Positions 13,974 through 21,433 of a stretch of DNA of 32,923 nucleotides are shown here, in pieces. Numbering within the stretch: the stretch's first letter is position 1; every line of letters starts with the position of its first letter. Location of the stretch: the IMG/VR virus record IMGVR_UViG_3300032011_000063, positions 1 to 32,923 of that record. One strand, 5' to 3'. A model generated the notes under the pieces. The model worked only from the letters and a program-made list of their open reading frames with translations. It was not told the origin of the DNA and did not search any database. A program made the position numbers and the translations under genes. Origin of the DNA: a virus.

Positions 13974-14055
13974 TTGGTAAGAACTATTAACTTGACTCTT
14001 TAATCCTATCATAATTATCGTCACGTGAAACCCCTAAATCTTCATTTTTTGAAAA
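13974..14055 (-). promoter_or_regulatory. Shared minus-strand promoter block, copy B
   Basis: On the minus strand: AAAAATGAAGATTT, then CGATAA, a -10-like TATGAT (14008-14013), AGGATTAAAGAGTCAAG, and a TTCTTACCAACAAGGATCAA end that merges into the ribosome binding site. The part from the -10 to the start codon is nearly identical to copy A at the right end (32870-32923), and the upstream half matches copy C at 1891-1972. Confidence 0.65.
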
Positions 14056-14168
14056 TAATAAAGAAATAAATGGAGGTAAATTCATACGACAAATTCTTAT
14101 TGATTGGTTATTATTAAACGAATAAATGAAAACAAACCTTATCTTCCAGATATGATTAAAGAATAGGC

Positions 14169-14396
14169 ATGAGTGACGTAACATCTTTGGTTGTTGCTAT
14201 CTTGGGCGGAATCGCCTCTTTATGTGCTGGTGTTTGGTGGCTATCTCGATTGAGTATGAGCTGTACACAAACATCACGGGACGTACAAGACATTAAAGCA
14301 ACGACAAAAACCATTTCAGATAACATGATCAGCTATCAACACATTTTAACCGATCACGATAAGCGGATCAAAACTTTAGAAAAGGAATGCAGATGA
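14169..14396 (+). CDS. Single-span membrane protein with coiled coil (lysis candidate)
   Basis: A 75-residue protein: transmembrane helix at about residues 6-27 (SLVVAILGGIASLCAGVWWL), then a charged coiled-coil-like tail (DHDKRIKTLEKECR). This N-out-like anchor plus coiled coil is similar in layout to XhlA-type accessory holins. It overlaps the next gene and starts a run of four small genes, three of them membrane proteins. Holin-related function is inferred from layout only. The 170-base gap upstream holds copy B of the minus-strand promoter; a TATGAT at 14151 is too close to the start to be convincing. Confidence 0.55.
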   Translation: MSDVTSLVVAILGGIASLCAGVWWLSRLSMSCTQTSRDVQDIKATTKTISDNMISYQHILTDHDKRIKTLEKECR

Positions 14397-14620
14397 CCAA
14401 GACCATTCTTGAAAAAGCAAAAACTGGAATCATAGATTGGTGGAACTCAGCGGGCAGTAAAAGACTTCTTGCCTCCGCTATTACTGCCTTTATGGTTACG
14501 ATTGGCCAAGACTCCGGATGGATAACGACAGATCAAGCCTATCAGTTGGCGGGAGTCGTAATCGGTTTGGTGATTGGAGATAGTTATCGCCCTATCAACC
14601 CGAATAAGGTCCAGAACTAA
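14387..14620 (+). CDS. Small holin-like membrane protein
   Basis: A 77-residue protein with two hydrophobic stretches, LLASAITAFMVTIGQ (about 27-41) and AYQLAGVVIGLVIGDS (about 51-66), joined by a short turn GWITTDQ. The length, two helices and polar C-terminus fit a small phage holin, which would form the membrane lesion at lysis. No endolysin is in the window to confirm. ATG 14387 or 14393 can start it; both lie within the end of the previous gene. The stop overlaps the next ATG as TAATG. Confidence 0.55.
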   Translation: MQMTKTILEKAKTGIIDWWNSAGSKRLLASAITAFMVTIGQDSGWITTDQAYQLAGVVIGLVIGDSYRPINPNKVQN

Positions 14621-14943
14621 TGCCGTTCGGTAGGCGTAAAAAATATAGAGATGACGGTCAGTACTCCGATCCAGAACCTAATCAGAAGGTCGATGAGCGA
14701 GTGGATAAAAAAGAATCCAAATGGGATTATAAAACCGATAAGCGTGAGACCAAGGTAGACGGTAAGGTTCAAAAGCAAGAAGCTAAAACCGAAAAAGCCT
14801 ATGCTACTGCCGCCAAAAGAAATGCTCTGGCTTCCCTACTTAAATGGGTCGTTATTCTTATTGGCGTTGTGTATGCCATTACTAAGCTAGGAGGCTTAGG
14901 TGGCGGAGGACTACTTGATAAAGTGAAAGGATTATTCACATAA
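14620..14943 (+). CDS. Highly charged protein with C-terminal membrane helix
   Basis: A 107-residue protein. Residues 1-65 are Lys/Glu/Asp-rich with a repeating KVD-x-[RK]VxK-xE pattern (for example DERVDKKESK and KVDGKVQKQEAKTEK), predicted to be a helix or disordered. Residues ~73-90 (LLKWVVILIGVVYAITKL) form a transmembrane segment, followed by a Gly-rich hinge and an amphipathic tail. It could be a spanin-like or tail-anchored lysis accessory. Coupled to both neighbours by TAATG overlaps. Confidence 0.55.
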   Translation: MPFGRRKKYRDDGQYSDPEPNQKVDERVDKKESKWDYKTDKRETKVDGKVQKQEAKTEKAYATAAKRNALASLLKWVVILIGVVYAITKLGGLGGGGLLDKVKGLFT

Positions 14944-15119
14944 TGTTACGACTTAGATTCATAAAACCCGGACAGCCTAAAAGATTCTTATTGAGATGCC
15001 CCTTCACAGAAGATACTTTCAAAATCAGTCAACTGATTATTGATAATGGATACAAGCCAGTAGGTCTTGTGAAGTATTGGCTTCATGTTTTATTTTGGAA
15101 TAAAAAGAAGTCAAAATGA
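14943..15119 (+). CDS. Hypothetical 58-residue basic protein
   Basis: ATG overlaps the previous stop as TAATG. The protein begins MLRLRFIKPGQPKRFLLRCP and ends WNKKKSK; it is basic with a short amphipathic C-terminal part. No family recognised. The coupling overlap and good coding look support it. Confidence 0.55.
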   Translation: MLRLRFIKPGQPKRFLLRCPFTEDTFKISQLIIDNGYKPVGLVKYWLHVLFWNKKKSK

Positions 15120-15187
15120 GGTTAACATAGAGCCAGCATTTTTAGATAATAAAAAGCTGAAGTAAATTTTTGCATTACGGACATAAT

Positions 15188-16561
15188 ATGAGTTTACAAA
15201 ACGTCACTTTTAATATGGCCTCATCGGTTCGATTTGATACGATGGAAGGCCGAGAATATCTTGTGGCTCCCATGGTTATGATTACCGAAGGAGTTCACAA
15301 TGGGTCCAACGGCCCTCTTTATTATCCACGTTCAGAATTATCTAAGACCCCCGAGGTCTGGAATCATAAACCAGTAGTTGTCTATCACCCCACTATGAAT
15401 GGACTAGGTGTATCGGCTTGCGATCCTGATGTCATCACTAATCGAAAAGTAGGAGTCATTATGAATACCTACTTCGATAAGAAAACGGGGAAACTACGTG
15501 CCGAGGCATGGTTGGAAAAAGAACGTATCCAGGAAGTTGATCCACGTATTGCCGAGGCACTCTCCTCCGGTGAAGTCATGGAGTTATCTACAGGTTTATT
15601 CACAGATAATGAATTGATTGACGGCGAGTGGAATGGAAAGAACTACAAGTATATCGCCAGAAACTATAGGCCGGATCACCTAGCATTACTACCAGATAAA
15701 ATCGGTGCGTGTTCTATCGAAGATGGAGCTGGACTTCTTCAGCTAAATCAAAGTCAGAAGACCTCGATAGAATATCAGCTCCAAGAGAACTTCGGTTCTG
15801 ACGCTGAAATACAGAATGTTGTGACTTCTCAAATTGCTTTTAATTCTAAAGGCGGTTTGTACAAAGTCGATTGTTTTTTTAATGAAGGGAATTTCATAAT
15901 AGATTCGGAGACTTGTGCAGAAGTCACAGACAACGATTCTACCGATTCCCGAACTTTACTAGGAGCAGACACTATGTCTCATATAGATGAATTGGTTGAT
16001 GCTATCATTGATAATGATGCAACAGCCTTTGCTGACGATGACCGTGACACTCTGCTGGGTTTAGGTGAAGAGTTTCTCGCCAAACTTCAACCAGTTGAAA
16101 ATGAAGATTCCGAAGAAGAAGTTAAAGCCGAAGAAGTGGCTGAAGCAGACGCTGAAGAAGAAACTGTTGAAGAAGTATCGGAAGAAGTAGCTGAAGCTGA
16201 AGAAGCTGAAGCAGCCGTTGCTAATGAGGAATACACTGTAGAAGATTATGTTGCTAATGCTCCTCCGGAGATTCGTGACATGCTTCAATCCGGATTAGAG
16301 TCTCACAATCGTGACCGTCAGGCACTGATTGATGTTGTGGTCGGAAATGAAAGAAACACTTTCAGTTCAGATCAATTAAATACGAAACCAATTTCTGAGT
16401 TAAAGGCCTTGGCCGCACTTGCATCTCAAGAAGTTGTAGAAAACAGCGAAGTTAAACCTTCTGCGAATTATGCAGGAGCCATCGGTTCGTCCGTAGCTCC
16501 AGTAGCTAATTCTTCTGAAGAAGCACCTTTGCTTATTCCTACAATTAACTGGGGTGAGTAA
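15188..16561 (+). CDS. DUF2213 prohead protease with acidic scaffold-like C-terminus
   Basis: About 457 residues. Residues 1-185 match DUF2213-type capsid maturation proteases: LVAPMVMITEGVHNG, YYPRSELSKTPEVWNHKPVV (two parts), a VGVIMNTYFD strand, and RNYRPDHLALLPDKIGACSI containing a likely catalytic His164 and Ser176. The part around 16092-16250 is dominated by Glu and Ala, coil-forming, and the C-terminal ~100 residues are helical and Ser/Ala-rich. This looks like protease and scaffold in one polypeptide, ahead of the capsid gene. ATG 15188 follows GGA by six bases; an upstream in-frame TTG is less likely. Confidence 0.75.
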   Translation: MSLQNVTFNMASSVRFDTMEGREYLVAPMVMITEGVHNGSNGPLYYPRSELSKTPEVWNHKPVVVYHPTMNGLGVSACDPDVITNRKVGVIMNTYFDKKTGKLRAEAWLEKERIQEVDPRIAEALSSGEVMELSTGLFTDNELIDGEWNGKNYKYIARNYRPDHLALLPDKIGACSIEDGAGLLQLNQSQKTSIEYQLQENFGSDAEIQNVVTSQIAFNSKGGLYKVDCFFNEGNFIIDSETCAEVTDNDSTDSRTLLGADTMSHIDELVDAIIDNDATAFADDDRDTLLGLGEEFLAKLQPVENEDSEEEVKAEEVAEADAEEETVEEVSEEVAEAEEAEAAVANEEYTVEDYVANAPPEIRDMLQSGLESHNRDRQALIDVVVGNERNTFSSDQLNTKPISELKALAALASQEVVENSEVKPSANYAGAIGSSVAPVANSSEEAPLLIPTINWGE

Positions 16562-16598
16562 TTAACTTTTTACTAATTTCTTTTTAGGAGAAATAATA

Positions 16599-17036
16599 AT
16601 GGCTGTAAATACCATTGTACTCAAGGGCGGCAATCACTTCGATGAAGTGACTCTTGATGAAATCGCATCGCCAGGAATGGCTATTGAACTCGCCGCAGAC
16701 GGAAATTATGATCAGGTGCAATCTGCTCAAGCAGAAGCACTGAAACAGGGACTACAGAAGATTCTGATTGAAGATGGTCTTCAAGGTAAAACTGTTGATG
16801 ATGCTTATGCCGCAAGCGACAAAGCACAGGCATATTCAGCAGTAGCTGGTGATCAACTTCAGGTTCTTGTTAAAGATGGACAAGCAATTGCCATCGCTGA
16901 CAAGTTATGTGTCGAGGGTGGTGGAAGTGGTCTCTTTATCGAGGCTGCTGGAAGTGAAACCGCTTATCAAGTTCAGGCTTTGGAAGCTGTTAGCCCTAGT
17001 GGGTCAAACGGTCTTTGCAAAGTTGTCGTTCTCTAA
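16599..17036 (+). CDS. Putative head decoration/stabilisation protein
   Basis: A 145-residue protein with alternating beta strands and Gly-rich turns (KLCVEGGGSGLFIEAAGSET). It lies between the prohead protease and the major capsid protein, the usual place of a capsid decoration or stabilising protein. AGGAGAAATAAT precedes the ATG, a strong initiation site consistent with an abundant product. No exact family was recognised. Confidence 0.6.
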   Translation: MAVNTIVLKGGNHFDEVTLDEIASPGMAIELAADGNYDQVQSAQAEALKQGLQKILIEDGLQGKTVDDAYAASDKAQAYSAVAGDQLQVLVKDGQAIAIADKLCVEGGGSGLFIEAAGSETAYQVQALEAVSPSGSNGLCKVVVL

Positions 17037-17061
17037 TATTAACCACTGGGAGAAAATCTAA

Positions 17062-18111
17062 ATGTCAGATTTTATTCATAACGGTGTAAGTCACGGCGAT
17101 GTCGCATCAACTTTGATGGCGAATAACTTTGACCCACACGTCCTTCGTCCATACATTGGAGACGACGGAAAATCATATGTAACTATTAACCAAGGTGGAC
17201 AAGCTAAGTCCTTGATCACCAATGCACCAGCTACTCTCCGCAAGGATGAGTGGATCTCTTTGGATGACGTTGTAGTGAAAGCCGCTAAGTCACGATTGGC
17301 AGCAGTAGCTGATCTTCGTGCAAACGGTCTTCAATATAATATTCCAAATGGAATGGGCAAGACTGTTCTTCAGTATCAGAACCAGAGCGACATTTCTGCC
17401 GCTGCTGTTTCGATGGACGGCTTAAACGAATCTGCTGGCGACCGACCAGAATACGATTTGAATAGTCTTCCTCTGCCTATCATCCACAAGGATTTCCGAT
17501 TCTCAGCACGAGAAGTTTTGGCAAGTCGAAACGGCGGAAGCCCACTCGACACAACCATTGCTGAACTTGCTGGTCGTAAGGTAGCTGAAGAAGCTGAAAA
17601 TCTTCTTCTTGGAGTCAGCGACTCCTACAGTTACGGTGGTGGAACCATTTACGGTTACACTAACTTCCCAAGTCGTCTGACTAAGACTATGACGGCTCCT
17701 TCAACCACTAACCATAAGACTACTGTGTCTGAAATCTTGGCTATGAAATCTCAGAGCCAGGCAGCTAAACACTACGGTCCTTGGTTCTGCTACTGCTCCA
17801 CAAGTTGGGACCAGTATATGGATGAAGATTATGAAGTAGCAAAGGGTGACAATACCCTTCGTGACCGTATTGGAGCTATCGAAGGTATTGACCGTCCGAA
17901 GACATTGGACTTCCTACCTGCTAACACATTGCTGTTGGTACAGAAGTCTTCCGATGTTGTCCGAGAAGTAATCGGAATGGATATCACTACTGTTCAATGG
18001 GAAACCAAAGGCGGTATGGAACTACACTTCAAAGTTATGGGAATTATGATTCCACAACTGCGAAAAGATTTCAATGGTAACACTGGAATCGTTCACGGTA
18101 CCCACGCCTAG
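17062..18111 (+). CDS. Major capsid protein (HK97-fold, encapsulin-like type)
   Basis: A 349-residue protein with the features of encapsulin-related HK97-fold capsids: LPLPIIHKDFRFSAREVLAS after the E-loop, TTIAELAGRKVAEEAENLLL as the spine helix, and a C-terminal strand set ending MELHFKVMGIMIPQLR. The shell is built from it after cleavage by the DUF2213 protease; the N-terminal part is short, so any scaffold function is probably in the protease gene. GGGAG lies before the ATG. A strong terminator follows directly, suggesting high, separately tuned expression. Confidence 0.88.
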   Translation: MSDFIHNGVSHGDVASTLMANNFDPHVLRPYIGDDGKSYVTINQGGQAKSLITNAPATLRKDEWISLDDVVVKAAKSRLAAVADLRANGLQYNIPNGMGKTVLQYQNQSDISAAAVSMDGLNESAGDRPEYDLNSLPLPIIHKDFRFSAREVLASRNGGSPLDTTIAELAGRKVAEEAENLLLGVSDSYSYGGGTIYGYTNFPSRLTKTMTAPSTTNHKTTVSEILAMKSQSQAAKHYGPWFCYCSTSWDQYMDEDYEVAKGDNTLRDRIGAIEGIDRPKTLDFLPANTLLLVQKSSDVVREVIGMDITTVQWETKGGMELHFKVMGIMIPQLRKDFNGNTGIVHGTHA

Positions 18112-18124
18112 TCGATATGAGATG

Positions 18125-18167
18125 GGACGGGGAGTGCCTTGAAAACTCCCCGTCCTATTTCTTTTTT
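18125..18167 (+). terminator. Strong terminator after the capsid gene
   Basis: A perfect 11-bp stem, GGACGGGGAGT (18125-18135) with ACTCCCCGTCC (18145-18155), closes a nine-base loop and is followed by TATTTCTTTTTT. It lies 14 bases after the capsid stop. Partial read-through would lower the level of the connector and tail genes relative to capsid. Confidence 0.9.
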
Positions 18168-18184
18168 ATTCTGGAGACGAAAAG

Positions 18185-18523
18185 ATGAAGTTCAAAATAG
18201 TAACTGGATCCCACGCAGACCTAGAACGGTCTTATACTGCTGGAGATATTATTGAATCCGAAATTAATCTTGTTGAGGTTTTCGGTCCTAAATTCGAGGT
18301 CGTACATGGCCAAACTGAAGCACCAAAAGCTGAAGAACCCAAAGCAGATAAAGAACCCGTTGATAATGATGTCACCAATGACTTTGAATTATCACATGAC
18401 GTTCAAGTAGTAAAACGCAAACGGAAGTATTTTGTTATTTCTGATGGCGTTGAATTAAATGAAAAGGGACTAACTAAACGTGAAGTCCCTGCGTTTGTTT
18501 CAGATACGTTCGGTGGACAATAA
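18185..18523 (+). CDS. Hypothetical head-tail region protein
   Basis: A 112-residue protein with two small beta domains joined by an acidic Pro/Glu/Lys linker (TEAPKAEEPKADKEPVDND). The N-terminal part has YTAGDIIESE and FGPKFEVV, a pattern seen in short phage head-region proteins. GGAGA precedes the ATG. Exact role unknown; it lies between capsid and connector genes. Confidence 0.55.
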   Translation: MKFKIVTGSHADLERSYTAGDIIESEINLVEVFGPKFEVVHGQTEAPKAEEPKADKEPVDNDVTNDFELSHDVQVVKRKRKYFVISDGVELNEKGLTKREVPAFVSDTFGGQ

Positions 18524-18553
18524 TCACACAAATATTATTAAAGGTAAATGGAT

Positions 18554-18967
18554 ATGTCTCGGACTAATGCAACAAATGTTAAAGCAATAATTGAAGTTGA
18601 TTCTTCCATTGTTCCTGCAGACTCCGATCTTGATCCATTTATTAATACCGCTAATGAATTAGTGACAGAACTTTGTACTGGTACTCAAGGTCCTTCGACT
18701 GCCTATACAGTCACAAGACTTGAGCTTATTGAGAGATGGTTAGCAGCTCACTTTTATGCGATAAGAGACCCAAGAGCCAAGTCTGAAAGGGCTGGCTCTG
18801 TTGGTGTTTCCTACCAAGAGAAAGTGGATCTGAACTTTGCAGTAACTACCTACGGACAACAAGCTATGATGCTTGATACTAATGGCGCACTTGCACGACT
18901 GAATAAGGGCAAGGGAGTCGGTATCCAAATACTCTGGCTAGGTTCTACAACGACAGCGAGTCCTTAA
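18554..18967 (+). CDS. Head-tail adaptor (gp6-like connector)
   Basis: A 137-residue mainly helical protein: DSDLDPFINTANELVTEL, RLELIERWLAAHFYAIRD and a C-terminal YGQQAMMLDTNGALARLN. This three-helix layout and the position after the capsid gene fit the adaptor that binds under the portal. ATG 18554 has AAGG nine bases upstream; ATG 18548 is too close to it. Confidence 0.7.
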   Translation: MSRTNATNVKAIIEVDSSIVPADSDLDPFINTANELVTELCTGTQGPSTAYTVTRLELIERWLAAHFYAIRDPRAKSERAGSVGVSYQEKVDLNFAVTTYGQQAMMLDTNGALARLNKGKGVGIQILWLGSTTTASP

Positions 18968-18968
18968 G

Positions 18969-19307
18969 ATGGGTATTATTACAAAGATGAGGAAACAGAC
19001 GGCCGTATATTGGCCGCCTGGATCGGTAGATGCCTATGGTCGTCCCACACAAGGGACTGCCGTAGAGATAACTTGCCGATGGGAAGATACTCACGAGCAG
19101 TTTCTTTCCGCTATAGGGGAAGAACAGACCAGTAATGCCATAGTTTATACCTCCCAAGATGTAGAGCTTGGGGGATATTTATGGTTAGGTGTCTTGGCTT
19201 CAAAACCCGCCGATCCAGAATTAGATAAGGACGCTTATGAGATTAAGAAATTTGAAAAGTTACCTAATCTGAAGGCTTCAGAATTTCTAAGGACAGCAAT
19301 TCTATGA
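18969..19307 (+). CDS. Head closure/stopper protein
   Basis: A 112-residue beta-rich protein: KQTAVYWPPGSVDAYGRPTQ, ITCRWEDTHEQFL, then ASEFLRTAIL at the end. These strand positions and the GxxDxxGxP turn match phage head closure (stopper) proteins that follow the adaptor. It overlaps the next gene by four bases (ATGA). Confidence 0.7.
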   Translation: MGIITKMRKQTAVYWPPGSVDAYGRPTQGTAVEITCRWEDTHEQFLSAIGEEQTSNAIVYTSQDVELGGYLWLGVLASKPADPELDKDAYEIKKFEKLPNLKASEFLRTAIL

Positions 19308-19756
19308 GTAAAAAATCCAAAGGTATGCACATAGAAATTAAACTGGAGGGCCTTAAAGAACTGAATGAAAAGTTCAGAAGGATGTATCCTAGTTATGGAC
19401 AAGCGTGGAGGAGAGGGATTCACCACGCTGGTATGTTCTTAAAGAGGGAAGCGATGAAAAGAACTCCGGTTGATACTGGTGCTTTGAAGAACTCTGCGAG
19501 ATACAGATCACACGGGACGGGATGGAAAACATTCGGAACAGTCTCTTACCATATGGATTATGCAGTTGCTGTTCATGAAAATGTAAGACAACCAGGTAAA
19601 GGTAAACGAAGGCACGGAATAAATAAAAAAGGAAAGCAAAGAAGAGGAACATATTGGGACAACGGAGAACCCAAATTTCTAGAAAATGCTTATCGTGAAA
19701 ACAGGAAAGAAATTCTGAGGAGAATTTGGACTGTATTAAACTCGGCTAGGAAATAA
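19304..19756 (+). CDS. HK97 gp10-like neck/tail completion protein
   Basis: A 150-residue protein with the gp10 signature: LKREAMKRTPVDTGALKNSA and YHMDYAVAVHENV, then a basic insertion (GKGKRRHGINKKGKQRR) and PKFLENAYRENRKEI. Members of this family join the head and tail terminator. Start and stop overlap both neighbours, as is usual in this operon. Confidence 0.82.
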   Translation: MSKKSKGMHIEIKLEGLKELNEKFRRMYPSYGQAWRRGIHHAGMFLKREAMKRTPVDTGALKNSARYRSHGTGWKTFGTVSYHMDYAVAVHENVRQPGKGKRRHGINKKGKQRRGTYWDNGEPKFLENAYRENRKEILRRIWTVLNSARK

Positions 19757-20229
19757 TGACAACATTACCACCCATTTATAATATCGCCCACCCGCCTTCG
19801 ATAATCCTTAGGGATTATTTAATAGCACAATCCGTGGGAGTTGATCCGACGACAAGTAGCTCCGACTATCCTATTTTTGTGAGCTTGCTCCCGGACGGAG
19901 ATAACGTAAAAGACAAAGCAATAGCAGTGATAGATACAACCCCTCAGTACGATGCAGAGTGGACCAGAAACGGACAGGTCTATCTTGAGTACGGTATCCA
20001 AATTCTGATAAGAGACAACGACTACCCTAGCGGCTTTAGTAAAATGAAGGCTACCTTGGATGCGTTGGATTCTATAAAATATACATCGCAGACTCATGAC
20101 TCAATAACATATCAAATGAGGTTCTTTAGAAGGTCCTCAGAATTGGCATTAGGTCAAGAGGACGATAACAGGAGACGACAAACATTTAGTATAAACGGAC
20201 TTTTTTCAGTCATCGACAATAGTGTATAG
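19756..20229 (+). CDS. Tail terminator protein
   Basis: A 157-residue protein in the normal tail terminator position between gp10-like and tail tube genes. A VYLEYGIQILIRDNDY strand pair, a KMKATLDALDS helix and a FFRRSSELALGQEDDNRR segment match the alpha/beta terminators of long-tailed phages, which cap the tube at its correct length. Confidence 0.7.
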   Translation: MTTLPPIYNIAHPPSIILRDYLIAQSVGVDPTTSSSDYPIFVSLLPDGDNVKDKAIAVIDTTPQYDAEWTRNGQVYLEYGIQILIRDNDYPSGFSKMKATLDALDSIKYTSQTHDSITYQMRFFRRSSELALGQEDDNRRRQTFSINGLFSVIDNSV

Positions 20230-20240
20230 GAGGGACTTTT

Positions 20241-20687
20241 ATGTCTCAAGATTTATCAAACATTACAATGGACGGTAAGGGAGCATCAATCTCTTATGGT
20301 GGAGCTACCTTGCAGGAGGTGAGTATCTCTCCGCCTGCAGTTGTTGGAGGTGGCTCTTTAGATGTCACCACTCACCGAAATGGCAGTTATAGAACTAAGG
20401 CTCCCAAGAAGTTGAAAGACCTCGGTGAAGTCAGCTTTACAGCAATCTATGACCCTGCTGAGTATAATACCACAGGTATAGGTAAAGTGAATGTTAATCA
20501 GTCAATTACTGTAACATTCCCAGACACATCAACTTTGGTATTCTATGGATACATTGATTCCTTTACTCCAGGTGAATTAACTCCTGGTGAATTACCAACA
20601 GTTGAAGTAACAATAGTTGTTACGAATCAAGACGGGGCGGGAACAACAGGCGGTTCGGAAACGGCACCTGTTTATACTTCTGCCTAA
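20241..20687 (+). CDS. Major tail tube protein
   Basis: A 148-residue beta protein: ISPPAVVGGGSLDVTTHRNG, KDLGEVSFTAIYDP, VFYGYIDSFTPGELTPGE and VEVTIVVTNQDG. The strand pattern and the final VEVTIxVTN match TP901-1-like tube proteins. AGGAGGGAC lies before the ATG, a strong site fitting an abundant product. An adjacent duplication ELTPGELP is visible in a loop (20575-20596). Confidence 0.82.
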   Translation: MSQDLSNITMDGKGASISYGGATLQEVSISPPAVVGGGSLDVTTHRNGSYRTKAPKKLKDLGEVSFTAIYDPAEYNTTGIGKVNVNQSITVTFPDTSTLVFYGYIDSFTPGELTPGELPTVEVTIVVTNQDGAGTTGGSETAPVYTSA

Positions 20688-20711
20688 CTTTAGTTTTAAG
20701 GAGACCTAAAT

Positions 20712-21092
20712 ATGAGTGAACATGAAGTTCTAAAATTCAATTTGGATTTGGATTCGATCCCAGTGGAATTGGAATCACCAGAAACTGGTAAAGTTCAAAA
20801 GTACGTGTTAAAAGAGATGACTGGAAACGCAAGGGACCAATACATTTCTTTTATCGGAAAAAGAATGAAGACCGATGAAGATGGGAAACAAATCGTATCC
20901 AGTTTTGAAGGCCTACAGGCTAACCTTTTACACTCTTGTTTATTCAAAGTTGATGATAACGGAAAAGAATCGACCGTTCCAATCGGCTCCATCCAGAAAT
21001 GGCCGTCCAGAGTAGTTGAAAGCCTGTTTAAGGCAGCCAAAGACTTATCGGCATTAGATGATGAGGCAGAAGAAGAAGCGGGAAACGATTAG
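20712..21092 (+). CDS. Tail assembly chaperone, G part
   Basis: A 126-residue protein between tail tube and tape measure, the invariant place of the gpG chaperone. It has an N-terminal beta domain and a helical acidic tail ending ALDDEAEEEAGND. The chaperone binds tape measure and tail tube protein during tail assembly. Near its end lies a -1 slippery heptamer, so part of the ribosomes make the longer G-T form. GGAG precedes the ATG. Confidence 0.8.
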   Translation: MSEHEVLKFNLDLDSIPVELESPETGKVQKYVLKEMTGNARDQYISFIGKRMKTDEDGKQIVSSFEGLQANLLHSCLFKVDDNGKESTVPIGSIQKWPSRVVESLFKAAKDLSALDDEAEEEAGND

Positions 21093-21433
21093 AGGCTGGA
21101 GAGACAATATGGTGGCTGATGCTAGCCGAAAAGTTAGGGATGACTCTTCGGGAGTGTCAGTCACGTGTCTCCAGCAAAGAGTTCGTCTTGTGGAAGATAT
21201 ACATGCGAGATGAGCACAACCGTTTTCATCGTGAGGATTATTTGTTCGCTATGGTCGCCTCCGAAGTTCGGAGAACTATAGTCAAGAATCCAAACAAAGT
21301 CAAAGTCGAGGACTTCCTTCTGAAATTCCAAGAAGCAGGAAAGACAGCGGAAGACCTAGAAGAAGTCAAGAACCAGAAGTTAAACTGGTTGTCTTTTGTG
21401 GGTTTGGATTCGGAAGTTCTGGGTGAAGATTAA
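20712..21433 (+). CDS. Tail assembly chaperone G-T fusion by -1 frameshift
   Basis: The zero frame reads G GGA AAC at 21080-21086, a canonical X-XXY-YYZ slippery site two codons before the G stop. The -1 frame is open from 21065 to 21433. The product joins 20712-21086 to 21086-21433, 240 residues, with the junction AEEEAGN then RLEAGETIWWLMLAEKLGMT. The T part (LAEKLGMTLRECQSRVSSKE followed by FVLWKIY) is the usual T-domain pattern. The second frame has an internal ATG at 21119 but no ribosome binding site, so it is not an independent gene. Lambda uses GGGAAAG for the same purpose. Confidence 0.85.
21080..21086 (+). promoter_or_regulatory. -1 ribosomal frameshift slippery site
   Basis: GGGAAAC in the phase G-GGA-AAC lies four codons before the end of the chaperone G frame, counting the stop (GGA AAC GAT TAG). 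Codons after a -1 slip continue without a stop for 115 codons. No strong stem-loop was noticed just downstream. Confidence 0.85.

Noticed and set aside
18118-18167. Attachment site or recombination site after the capsid gene
   Set aside because: The perfect inverted repeat followed by a T-run is fully explained by an intrinsic terminator.
21119-21433. Independent gene starting at 21119
   Set aside because: No ribosome binding site; the frame is open upstream to 21065 and reached by the GGGAAAC slip, so it is the T part of the chaperone fusion.
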